DNA of 8,650 bases, from positions 1-8,650 of the forward strand of contig JAGSHP010000099.1 of the NCBI GenBank assembly GCA_029855925.1. The letters are read 5' to 3'. This stretch comes from Candidatus Thorarchaeota archaeon. GTDB taxonomy: Archaea > Asgardarchaeota > Thorarchaeia > Thorarchaeales > Thorarchaeaceae. A program made the position numbers and the translations under genes. Shown here in pieces: positions 1 to 7,299 of this stretch. Every line of letters starts with the position of its first letter. Position 1 is the stretch's first letter. The notes under the pieces were generated by a model that worked only from the letters and a program-made list of their open reading frames with translations, was not told the DNA's origin and did no database searches.

Positions 1-3000
1 GTAATAACGGTGACAGGAACTTTGACCTTCCAGCGGAACGGAAATCCCCTGGGAGGAGCAATGGTCACCATCTATTATCTAAACGCCACAGACTTGCTGA
101 CCTTTACCAAATATACTGATGCCACAGGTGCATACTCCTTCCAATACAATCTCACATTGGATGACGCTCTCGGTGCCATCTACATTTGGGCAAGATATAC
201 AAGCACCGACCCACTGTGGGCGAATGCCATCTCGGCAAATAGGACCGCCAATATCATCCTGTATCAGATCACACTAACTACGCAGACAAACTCCAGTTCC
301 TACCATCTCAATGAGACAATCTGGGTCTCCGGTCAACTGAGATTCCAGCATAACAGTTCTGCGATTGCTGGCGAACCCGTTACGGTCTATATGCAGTGGA
401 ACAACGGCACACTCTCGACATATCCCGGTTACCTGACAAATACTACTGGCTACTTCAATTTCTATTACAATTGTTCGACATCAAAGGACACAGAGTCCAC
501 AGTCATCATCTGGGCTGAGTATATCAGTTCCAATCAGCTATGGGATAATGCCTCCTCTACCCCAGGCGTGAGTGTATCGCTCATTCTCTATCCGCTTCAA
601 GTCTCTCTGAACGGACCCGCAGCAGTCTACCTTGATGAGGCTGTCATACTATTCGGAAACTTGGCGCATCAGGGAGGTTCACCCGTACTGGCTGGAGAAT
701 GGGTCAACATCTATCTTCTTGAGAACAGTGTCTGGACATACTTAGGATCTAACCAGACCGACTCCAGTGGTAACTACCTGTATGTCTACAGATTTACTCT
801 TAGCCAAGGTGCAGGAACCTACGTTTTCAAAGCAAACTACTCGAGTACCGACCCTCTAAATGCGGATGCTGATAGCAGTACCCTCTCTGTCACCGCAATG
901 AGATACGATGTCAATATTGACTTCTTTGCTAGCCCCACAACAGCCAAGTTGAATGAATCCATCTTGTTTTCCGTCCATCTTTATCTATCGAATGGTACTG
1001 ATGTTTCAGGAGAGAATATTATCATTCGCTGGGACAATGGGACGCTCTATACGATTTCCTCCAATATCACAGATGGAACTGGGTGGGTATACTTCAACTT
1101 TGACAGCTTTCAAGAACATACTGTCTGGACCGGGATTGATACATATGGCGAATTCCCTGGCTCTCGACTCTTCAATGCCAATATATCCGTGCACATCTCA
1201 ATAACCCTAGAACAGTGGATCACAGCCATACTTGGTTTCAATACGGGTGGGGTCACAGACTATCTTATCACAGACGTGGTAAATTATAGTGGCGTGCTCA
1301 ACTACACCGAGCCCAGCCCCGATGTCCCACTCTCTTCAGCCACCATCACGCTTCTCTTTGATGGGTCGCCCGTAGATTCAACAGTCACTCTTGCGGATGG
1401 CTCGTTCTCTTCCTCTTGGACAATTCCCGATGATACAACCCCCGGATTGCATACACTCACTGTGACTTTCTTTTCCCCAGTTAACTGGATTGCAGACTCT
1501 TCGGACTCAATTACCCTGAACATCAGCGCACTCACTCTAGTGTGGACCATCGATGCATATCCCAATAGTCCGGCCTACAGAAGCGATCTTCTCAACATAT
1601 CGGGAACACTATTTCTGAGCAATGGCTCACCCTACAGCAATGCCGTGGTAACTGTATATTGGGATCATCTCTCCGACTCATCAGGACCAATCCTTCTAGC
1701 TCAAATCTTCACCGACTCCTCTGGGTACTTCGAACATCTATTCAAAATCCCTGCGACTACTCCTATCGGTTTCACAGATGTCTTTGCCTCAAGCAATCCC
1801 CCCGAGCCATACATTATTGGTAGTGACTCCAGTTCGGTTACAATTAATATTCTTCAAATACCCGTCAACTTGACTCTGTCCTATTTTGACAGCCTCGCCT
1901 ACGTTGGCGACACAATCTATCTAGGCGGCTCTCTTCATTGGGGAAACGGTACTGGCGCTGCGATGATTGGCTATAACATAACATTGCTCTGGTCTGGCAC
2001 AGGTGTTGCCTCACTTCTGACAGATTCCAGTGGGGACTATGACTTCACCTTTGTAGTGCCCTGGGATAATGATGTTGGATCAATCTCATTCACGGTTCGG
2101 TTTGTGCGCCCTGACGAGTCATTTGAGTCTGCTGATGCCACTGACTATGTGGAAGTGTATAATCTAATTACGATAGATCTCTTCGAGCCTGATCCAACGG
2201 ACGTCTATCGAAACGGTCAGCTAGGGGTCACTGGTATCGTGTCTAATGCACATGGGACCGTTGCAGATGTTCCTCTTGTGCTGCTAATCGATGCCACTCC
2301 AACTACCGCCACAATGACTACAAACGGTCAGGGTAATTTCTCGATTTTCTATACGATCCCGTCATCTCTTCCACTTGGTCCCCACTACATCACAGTAAAC
2401 GTGACCAACGACTATTACGAGATTGATGGCACAGTGAACTCATGGGTCATAGTAGTGAAGTTACAGAGCCAGCTAGATGTCTATCTTGATCAAGTGTACA
2501 CAGTGACCACTGGAGAGAACTTCACAGCAAGCATCAGATTGACAGACCAAGATGGTGCTTCCATCTCCGGCGCAGTTAGAATCTATCTAAATGGTTCCCT
2601 TCTACAAACACTGAATATCGGCCCGGGTAATCTCGGTCCCTACAATTTTCAAATCCCATCATCAATTGCAGAGAGTGGTCACTACATTGTTCGTGCGGAA
2701 TATGACGGGAATCCCGGGTCGTATATTGATGGTTCAACCACTGAGAGTCATGTTTATGTTCACATCTTCATCGATGTGGTCCTTGAGTTGCCGCCCCCAA
2801 GTACTCTGATTGCGGGATCCCCACTTGAAATCAGTGGTCGGCTCACCGATGACTCATCACGGTCTTGGCCTGTTGCGGGTAGGACACTCACGATATCTGT
2901 AAATGGGACAAACTATAATGTACAGACCGATAGCAATGGTACATTCTCTGTGGTGGCTGCTTCTCGGTCTCTTGCTGGTATTTATACGGTCGAAATTGAT

Positions 3001-3060
3001 TTACAAACTCAGTCATCCGACATCTCACTCTCACGTTTCACAATTGAAGTTCAAGCTAAT
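1..3060 (+). repeat. About ten tandem Ig/transthyretin-like protein repeats, diverged
   Basis: The repeats are visible at protein level only. Each has an entry strand of the type V-S-G-x-L, a V-T-V-Y-like strand, then a turn T-D-x-x-G-x-Y/F. The turn occurs at residues 36 (TDATGAY), 143 (TNTTGYF), 250 (TDSSGNY), 354 (TDGTGWV), about 460 (LADGSF), 568 (TDSSGYF), 671 (TDSSGDY), 770 (TTNGQGNF), about 868 (degenerate, ending GPYNF) and 973 (TDSNGTF). Spacing is 98-108 residues throughout. A second recurring element is the late strand preceding an acidic/serine-rich linker (for example ARYTSTDPLWANA, AEYISSNQLWDNA, ANYSSTDPLNADA). No long identical DNA stretches were noticed, so the array is old rather than freshly expanded. 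The exact domain family (Big-type, carboxypeptidase-regulatory-like or other) cannot be fixed by eye. Confidence 0.8.
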
Positions 3061-3516
3061 ACAGGTGGTAATATGCAACTAAGTGATTTGCTAATTCCAA
3101 TTGCTGCTCTGGCAGGTGCAATTATCGCAGTTCTGTTGTATCTCTACTTTGTCAGGGGTCTGTTCAGATCTACTACGCGGACAGGCGGAGTGGATATTCC
3201 AAGCAAACTCAGGAATATCAAGAAGCTTGCAGATGCTGGCAAGTATGATGCAGCAGTGACGCTCGCCTATCGCACCTTCGAGCAAATGTGCGGACTGAAA
3301 ACGGGCACAGAACGGCTCAGTTCTGAAACTGCCCGTGAATATCTCGATCGGGTCATTAAGACTCTATCACTTGATGCTGGTGCTCTTGACCAATTTGTCC
3401 AGATATATGAAGAGGCACGGTTCTCTCAACATGAGATAGCCCGTTCTCAATATGAAGAGGCAATACGGATATTCACCGACCTCTACCCGCGTCTAGACAT
3501 AGGCATCACTGAATAG
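1..3516 (+). CDS. Ig-like repeat surface protein with C-terminal membrane anchor and DUF4129-like cytosolic tail (5' partial)
   Basis: Residue 1 here is the GTG codon at position 10, but the frame is open to the left edge and those codons continue a beta-strand pattern (VITVTG) repeated later, so the true start lies upstream. Residues 1 to about 1017 are about ten diverged beta-sandwich repeats of roughly 105 residues. They are followed by one hydrophobic helix (about 1027-1048) and a basic, charged tail. The tail (about 1060-1162) looks like DUF4129: helical, with SSETARE (1104-1110) and YEEARFS (1133-1139). The ectodomain has about 31 N-X-S/T sequons and a single cysteine, fitting an extracellular, probably glycosylated stalk. 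I expect a secreted N-terminus, which is not visible. DUF4129 is usually seen on transglutaminase-type membrane proteins near moxR/DUF58 genes; here it is joined to a repeat ectodomain instead. The repeats could belong to an adhesin, an S-layer-associated protein or a sensor. Confident in the architecture, not in the function. Confidence 0.88.
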   Translation, partial: VITVTGTLTFQRNGNPLGGAMVTIYYLNATDLLTFTKYTDATGAYSFQYNLTLDDALGAIYIWARYTSTDPLWANAISANRTANIILYQITLTTQTNSSSYHLNETIWVSGQLRFQHNSSAIAGEPVTVYMQWNNGTLSTYPGYLTNTTGYFNFYYNCSTSKDTESTVIIWAEYISSNQLWDNASSTPGVSVSLILYPLQVSLNGPAAVYLDEAVILFGNLAHQGGSPVLAGEWVNIYLLENSVWTYLGSNQTDSSGNYLYVYRFTLSQGAGTYVFKANYSSTDPLNADADSSTLSVTAMRYDVNIDFFASPTTAKLNESILFSVHLYLSNGTDVSGENIIIRWDNGTLYTISSNITDGTGWVYFNFDSFQEHTVWTGIDTYGEFPGSRLFNANISVHISITLEQWITAILGFNTGGVTDYLITDVVNYSGVLNYTEPSPDVPLSSATITLLFDGSPVDSTVTLADGSFSSSWTIPDDTTPGLHTLTVTFFSPVNWIADSSDSITLNISALTLVWTIDAYPNSPAYRSDLLNISGTLFLSNGSPYSNAVVTVYWDHLSDSSGPILLAQIFTDSSGYFEHLFKIPATTPIGFTDVFASSNPPEPYIIGSDSSSVTINILQIPVNLTLSYFDSLAYVGDTIYLGGSLHWGNGTGAAMIGYNITLLWSGTGVASLLTDSSGDYDFTFVVPWDNDVGSISFTVRFVRPDESFESADATDYVEVYNLITIDLFEPDPTDVYRNGQLGVTGIVSNAHGTVADVPLVLLIDATPTTATMTTNGQGNFSIFYTIPSSLPLGPHYITVNVTNDYYEIDGTVNSWVIVVKLQSQLDVYLDQVYTVTTGENFTASIRLTDQDGASISGAVRIYLNGSLLQTLNIGPGNLGPYNFQIPSSIAESGHYIVRAEYDGNPGSYIDGSTTESHVYVHIFIDVVLELPPPSTLIAGSPLEISGRLTDDSSRSWPVAGRTLTISVNGTNYNVQTDSNGTFSVVAASRSLAGIYTVEIDLQTQSSDISLSRFTIEVQANTGGNMQLSDLLIPIAALAGAIIAVLLYLYFVRGLFRSTTRTGGVDIPSKLRNIKKLADAGKYDAAVTLAYRTFEQMCGLKTGTERLSSETAREYLDRVIKTLSLDAGALDQFVQIYEEARFSQHEIARSQYEEAIRIFTDLYPRLDIGITE

Positions 3517-3524
3517 ACCATCAT

Positions 3525-3528
3525 GGAG
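3525..3528 (+). promoter_or_regulatory. Ribosome binding site of the DUF4350 gene
   Basis: GGAG lies 11 nt before the ATG at 3540, inside the 23-nt gap after the stop of the first gene. Two nearer ATGs (3523 and 3530) are in other frames, so 3540 is the first ATG in the coding frame. Confidence 0.55.
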
Positions 3529-3539
3529 TATGAGCAACT

Positions 3540-4940
3540 ATGGACATCAAGCGGCCTCTCTGGATTGTATTGTTTGCCTTATCATGGATTCCAGTAGGTA
3601 TGCTATTTGTTGCGAATGTTGCACATGTCCCTGATGTATATCCTCAAGACTTTAGCATCTATAATCAGGACTGGAATGGATTGAGCACATTTAGAGAGGA
3701 TATTGAGGGCATGGGATATACCCCGGTTGCAATTCAATCCTCAATGAGTGTTGCCACACGATACGAGGGCAATGCTGTCATTGTCATAACCGGACCTGTG
3801 CGAGACTTCACTACAGATGCTATCTTTGTCATCTTTAACCATCTCATGAATGGCGGTTCGGTCATTATTGCTGATGACTTTGGAACGGCTAACAGCTCTT
3901 TTGCACTGCTCAATTCACTGATATCCGGTCAGCTAGCTCAGAGCTCCCCAATCCAGGTGCAGGGCATTCTCTCGTATACCGGTGGTGTCCTCCTTGACCT
4001 CAACTCGTACGACAAGAGTCCCAAGCTTCCTGTGATCACTGATTTTCGACCAGGGCTAGATGGGGGTGCCCTGACACAGGGGGTCTCGAGCCTTCATCTT
4101 AACTGGGCCACCGCAATCAATCCGCGGTCCGCACTTGGTCTTGCTGGCGTAGCTTGGACCTCTGACCGTTCATGGTGCGACCGAAACATAACTGATCCCA
4201 ATCCCTATCCCGATGATGGAGAATGGAATGGTTCACTTCCTGTAGTTGGAGCCCTGGACTTGTCCATTTTCGGAGTGGGTGGCAGTAGGGGCGGTCGAAT
4301 AGTTGCGATAAGCGATCCCAGCATCTTTACTAATGACATGATTGATCGAGGTGACAATCGCCAATTTGCTCGAAACGTCATCAATTGGGCGACACACGGG
4401 GAGTTGAATCAGACAATTCTCTTCTGCGAGGACCTGCTCGCCACTCCTTGGTATGCCCCTGAATTCTTCTACGGCATGTATCTTAGCAGAGTCATCTGGC
4501 TATCGACTCTTCCCTATATCTACGCTCTATATCCCTTCGTCACAGTCGTTGGTATCAGAAAATATCTCCCAGACATGAAAAAGCCCGAGGTCAAGGCTGT
4601 TTCCGAGGTATTTCTGCGACGAGGACAGACGTACTTCAGTGAGCGGATGACATATTATCGAACTGAGGGCAACTACGCTCGTGTTATCAAGATGTTATAT
4701 CGAAAACTCCGGCGCGATCTGAAGACGAAACATCTGTGGGCCGAATATGATCCACAGAAGGTCTGGGACCTGATGAAGGACCGTGATCCTGCGCTAAAAC
4801 GCAGTGATTTCTTCAAGACAATATCCCGTATTGAGAAAATCTCAGCCAACCCATCCATGAAGATTAGAGAGAACGAAATGATGGACCTTTTCTTCTTTAT
4901 GCGTAACATACAGAACAAACTTATCGATACAAAGATGTGA
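3540..4940 (+). CDS. DUF4350 family membrane protein with cytosolic helical tail
   Basis: This is a 466-residue protein with a membrane helix at about 7-28, an ectodomain at about 30-315, a second helix at about 318-338, and a basic cytosolic tail at 340-466. The ectodomain resembles DUF4350. It opens with N-G-L-S-x-F-R-E-D-I-E-x-M-G-Y (46-60), has a hydrophobic strand VIVITGP (80-86), then GGSVIIADDFG (105-115), and later GGRIVAISDPSIF (251-263) with D272-N273 and N279/N282. This is a Rossmann/GATase1-like layout without an evident catalytic Cys-His pair. Four sequons (N118, N216, N230, N290) lie in the predicted outside part. The tail at 377-461 can be aligned almost without gaps to the DUF4129-like tail of the upstream protein. 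Its position before moxR and DUF58 genes matches known DUF4350 neighbourhoods. It probably acts as a membrane partner or cargo of the ATPase; no enzymatic role can be claimed. The family call is firm, the function unknown. Confidence 0.85.
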   Translation: MDIKRPLWIVLFALSWIPVGMLFVANVAHVPDVYPQDFSIYNQDWNGLSTFREDIEGMGYTPVAIQSSMSVATRYEGNAVIVITGPVRDFTTDAIFVIFNHLMNGGSVIIADDFGTANSSFALLNSLISGQLAQSSPIQVQGILSYTGGVLLDLNSYDKSPKLPVITDFRPGLDGGALTQGVSSLHLNWATAINPRSALGLAGVAWTSDRSWCDRNITDPNPYPDDGEWNGSLPVVGALDLSIFGVGGSRGGRIVAISDPSIFTNDMIDRGDNRQFARNVINWATHGELNQTILFCEDLLATPWYAPEFFYGMYLSRVIWLSTLPYIYALYPFVTVVGIRKYLPDMKKPEVKAVSEVFLRRGQTYFSERMTYYRTEGNYARVIKMLYRKLRRDLKTKHLWAEYDPQKVWDLMKDRDPALKRSDFFKTISRIEKISANPSMKIRENEMMDLFFFMRNIQNKLIDTKM

Positions 4941-4943
4941 GGT
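4939..4943 (+). promoter_or_regulatory. Ribosome binding site of the MoxR gene
   Basis: GAGGT overlaps the stop codon of the preceding gene (TGA at 4938-4940) and sits 7 nt before the ATG at 4951. It is the best anti-Shine-Dalgarno match in the window and supports both the chosen start and translation from a shared mRNA. Confidence 0.7.
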
Positions 4944-4950
4944 AACTAAC

Positions 4951-5937
4951 ATGACATTAGATGAGACCGACACTGTTGGCAGCGACTCGATTGATGCGTT
5001 GAGCATTGACGAGGTTCATAGCCTGACCACGGAGATCATCCGTGAGGTACAACGAGTGATCGTTGGTAAGACGGACATTCTCCGTGATACGCTGATTGCC
5101 ATGCTATCCAATGGACATGTGGTGCTTGAAGGTGTTCCAGGCCTTGCAAAGACGTACATGGCCCGCACATTTGCATCCATTCTTGGATGTCAGTTCAAAC
5201 GCATTCAGCTGACCGTTGATACTCTCCCTGCGGACATTCTCGGAAGCAATGTTTTCAACCAACGTAGTGGCGAATTCTGGTTCAGAAAGGGGCCTGTTTT
5301 TGCCAACCTGGTTCTTGCGGACGAAATCAATAGATGTCCTCCCAAGTCCCAAAGCGCACTGCTTGAGGTCATGGAAGAACGTCAGGTTTCGATAGAAGGC
5401 GTGACGCGAAAGCTTCCAGAGCCTTTTCTCATAATCGCAACCCAGAACCCTGTTGAGCAGGAGGGAACATATCCTCTGCCTGAGGCACAGCTGGACCGTT
5501 TCATGTTTCGGCTTATACTCGACTATCCCACAAAGAGTGAGGAGGCCGAGGTCATCCGTCGGAAACATATCGGAGAGGCCAGCGACCTGCGAGTTCTTGC
5601 AGACCCTGAAACGATAATTAGGATGCAAAACACCTGCAAGAAGGTCTACGTGGATGAGGACATTATCAGCTACATACGTGATATCATTGTTCGAACCAGA
5701 AATGATCCACAGATTCTTCTTGGAGGCTCGCCGCGAGCCTCATTGGTTCTCATGAGTGCATCGAAGGCACGAGCAGCCATGCTTGGTCGTGACTACGTGG
5801 TCCCAGAAGATGTGCGAAAGCTAGCGGTACAGGCCCTAAACCATCGACTATTACTCAAACCTGAGGCCGAGCTTGAGGGTATGACCGTCGAGCGAATAAT
5901 CTCAAAGATACTTGGAGAAGTTGACTGCCCACGATAA
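4951..5937 (+). CDS. MoxR-family AAA+ ATPase
   Basis: A complete 328-residue AAA+ ATPase, normal for the MoxR family. Walker A is GVPGLAKT (61-68). Walker B is LVLADEINR (120-128), with D124-E125 and the family hallmark N-R-C-P-P-K-x-Q. Sensor 1 is N166 in ATQNPVEQEGTYPLPEAQLDRF (this segment ends at F184), with arginine finger R183. Sensor 2 is R262 in GGSPRAS, followed by the lid helices with VPEDVRKLA and NHRLLL. Every catalytic element is present, so it should hydrolyse ATP. MoxR proteins form hexameric rings and work with vWA-domain partners, remodelling or inserting cofactors into target complexes; here the partner is surely the DUF58 protein just downstream. There is no membrane segment, so it is cytosolic. 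The first ~25 residues are acidic and variable. The gene is 10 nt after the DUF4350 gene and 39 nt before the DUF58 gene. The family call is essentially certain; the substrate is not known. Confidence 0.97.
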   Translation: MTLDETDTVGSDSIDALSIDEVHSLTTEIIREVQRVIVGKTDILRDTLIAMLSNGHVVLEGVPGLAKTYMARTFASILGCQFKRIQLTVDTLPADILGSNVFNQRSGEFWFRKGPVFANLVLADEINRCPPKSQSALLEVMEERQVSIEGVTRKLPEPFLIIATQNPVEQEGTYPLPEAQLDRFMFRLILDYPTKSEEAEVIRRKHIGEASDLRVLADPETIIRMQNTCKKVYVDEDIISYIRDIIVRTRNDPQILLGGSPRASLVLMSASKARAAMLGRDYVVPEDVRKLAVQALNHRLLLKPEAELEGMTVERIISKILGEVDCPR

Positions 5938-5962
5938 TCCTCCTCTTATCAACAAAAACATA

Positions 5963-5966
5963 GGAG
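5963..5966 (+). promoter_or_regulatory. Ribosome binding site of the DUF58 gene, with a two-codon ATG mini-ORF over the start
   Basis: GGAG lies 10 nt before the GTG start at 5977. An ATG at 5972, only 5 nt after the GGAG, opens a frame that stops at once (ATGGCGTGA, 5972-5980) and whose TGA overlaps the GTG. The rest of the 39-nt gap holds no convincing TATA box or terminator. Confidence 0.55.
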
Positions 5967-5976
5967 AAGAAATGGC

Positions 5977-7299
5977 GTGATCACAAGGAGAGGCTTCGTA
6001 GTTACGTTTGGTGGAATATTCCTACTGACAAGTGGGTTCGCCTACACGAACTTCTACCTCACACTGATGGGTGTATACCTACTAGTCGGTCTCGTTGTCA
6101 CATTACCTCTATTTGCCCTCACTGCGAATCTCTCTGGTATCGAAGTCGATCGTCACATCGACAAGACAAAAGTCTTCTCAGGTGACTTTCTGCGCGTACG
6201 TGTGACTATCAAGAACGTGTCACACAGGCATTTTGACTTCATAGAAGTCTGGGATCAGTATCCCGAGACATGGATCCTGGCCATTGGTGAGAACTTCATC
6301 GCCTCCCGAATTGAGCCGGGCAGTAGCATAACCTTCTCCTATATCCTACAAGCTCGTATGAGAGGCCGTTACTATCTTGGGCCTACTGAAGTCATTATGC
6401 GCGACAGACTGGGGCTCCACTACTACAAGCGGACACTAAAGGCCCGCACTGAGATCCTCGTATATCCCACTTGGAAAGATGTCCGCAGAATGGAGACCCT
6501 CGGTAAACAACGTCAGCTGGGTCTCATGTTTGGCGCTCACCGAACCAAGGTCGTTGGGATGGGAACGGACTTTGCAGGATATCGAGACTATGTTCCTGGC
6601 GACGCCTTTCGACTCATTGACTGGAAAGCAAGTGCCAGACGTGGCAAGATGATTGTAAAGCAATTTGAAATGGAAAAGAACATCCAAATCATGTGTATGG
6701 TGGACTCCTCTGGAAGTATGGGCAACGGCTATCCCGAAAACACAAAACTGGAATACGCAATACGTGCCGCTGTACTTCTCTCATACATGGGCATTGAGCG
6801 GAAAGACCTGGTTGGGACCTGCGTCTTCTCGGATAGGGTTTATGCCTTTGTTCCTCCAAGTCTAAGACCGAATCACATGTATGACGTACTAGAGGCCCTA
6901 GCAATTGCCGAACCAATCGGATGGAGCAACTTTCCCGAGGCGGTAGAGTATGTCGTCAGACAGCTCACAAAACGTACGCTATTCATCTTTCTGACAGACC
7001 TTGAGGAGAGCCCTGGGCCTCTCCTCACAGCCATGAAGCGAGTAATTGCCAATGGTCATAAGGCTCAGATCATCAGTCCCTTTGGGCCTTGGTTTGAAGC
7101 CCCAGTCGGCCAGTTCGGTCCAGTTGAACGTGTTCTTGCCGAGGCGGTGCAAGAAGAGCTTTGGGCGCGCCGCAGTAAGATCTCTCGTGCTCTATCTCGT
7201 TTTGGCATTGACGTTGTAAATGTTGGTCCCGAGGACTTCCTGCCCGTGATAATCAAACAGTATAACTTAGCCAAACAAAGGGGGGTCGCTCTGCATTGA
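5977..7299 (+). CDS. DUF58 protein: membrane-anchored, vWA-like MoxR partner
   Basis: 440 residues. No other start codon exists in frame after the upstream stop at 5935-5937, so GTG 5977 is the first possible start. Two membrane helices (about 7-23 and 26-48) place both ends in the cytosol. A beta-sandwich region follows (about 52-165). The DUF58 box is GTDFAGYRDYVPGD (196-209) plus IDWKASARRGK (214-224), which is the family signature. It leads into a vWA-like fold with an intact MIDAS start DSSGSMG (D243, S245, S247), a second element GTCVFSD, and the acidic FLTDLEE (D341). Many relatives have damaged MIDAS sites, so metal-dependent ligand binding is plausible here. DUF58 genes sit next to moxR across bacteria and archaea and are thought to link the ATPase to its membrane target. 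The last codons overlap the next gene by 4 nt, suggesting coupled translation. Family certain, role inferred. Confidence 0.95.
   Translation: MITRRGFVVTFGGIFLLTSGFAYTNFYLTLMGVYLLVGLVVTLPLFALTANLSGIEVDRHIDKTKVFSGDFLRVRVTIKNVSHRHFDFIEVWDQYPETWILAIGENFIASRIEPGSSITFSYILQARMRGRYYLGPTEVIMRDRLGLHYYKRTLKARTEILVYPTWKDVRRMETLGKQRQLGLMFGAHRTKVVGMGTDFAGYRDYVPGDAFRLIDWKASARRGKMIVKQFEMEKNIQIMCMVDSSGSMGNGYPENTKLEYAIRAAVLLSYMGIERKDLVGTCVFSDRVYAFVPPSLRPNHMYDVLEALAIAEPIGWSNFPEAVEYVVRQLTKRTLFIFLTDLEESPGPLLTAMKRVIANGHKAQIISPFGPWFEAPVGQFGPVERVLAEAVQEELWARRSKISRALSRFGIDVVNVGPEDFLPVIIKQYNLAKQRGVALH
7281..7286 (+). promoter_or_regulatory. Ribosome binding site for the TTG start of the fifth gene
   Basis: GGGGGT can pair with the 3' end of 16S rRNA through one G-U wobble and lies 9 nt before TTG 7296, within the end of the DUF58 gene. 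No comparable motif precedes the first in-frame ATG at 7350, so the TTG is preferred. Confidence 0.5.

Noticed and set aside
10..12. GTG as the true start of the first gene
   Set aside because: The three codons before it are in frame without a stop and continue the strand of a repeat; no signal peptide follows. The gene is cut by the window edge.
1..3060. Recent tandem DNA duplication or CRISPR-like repeats
   Set aside because: The periodicity exists at protein level; only short codon-level similarities such as GACTCCAGTGG recur at conserved turns.
5104..5628. 174-codon open frame on the minus strand
   Set aside because: It lies wholly opposite the conserved MoxR catalytic core, and its translation shows no domain or sensible composition. 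It is a by-product of codon use.
5940..5966. Hairpin CTCCT/AGGAG that could hide the DUF58 ribosome binding site
   Set aside because: The stem is only 5 bp with a 17-nt loop and cannot be extended; chance is a good explanation.
5938..5976. Internal promoter in the longest gap
   Set aside because: No TATA-box/BRE pattern is seen; AACAAAAACATA is only A-rich.
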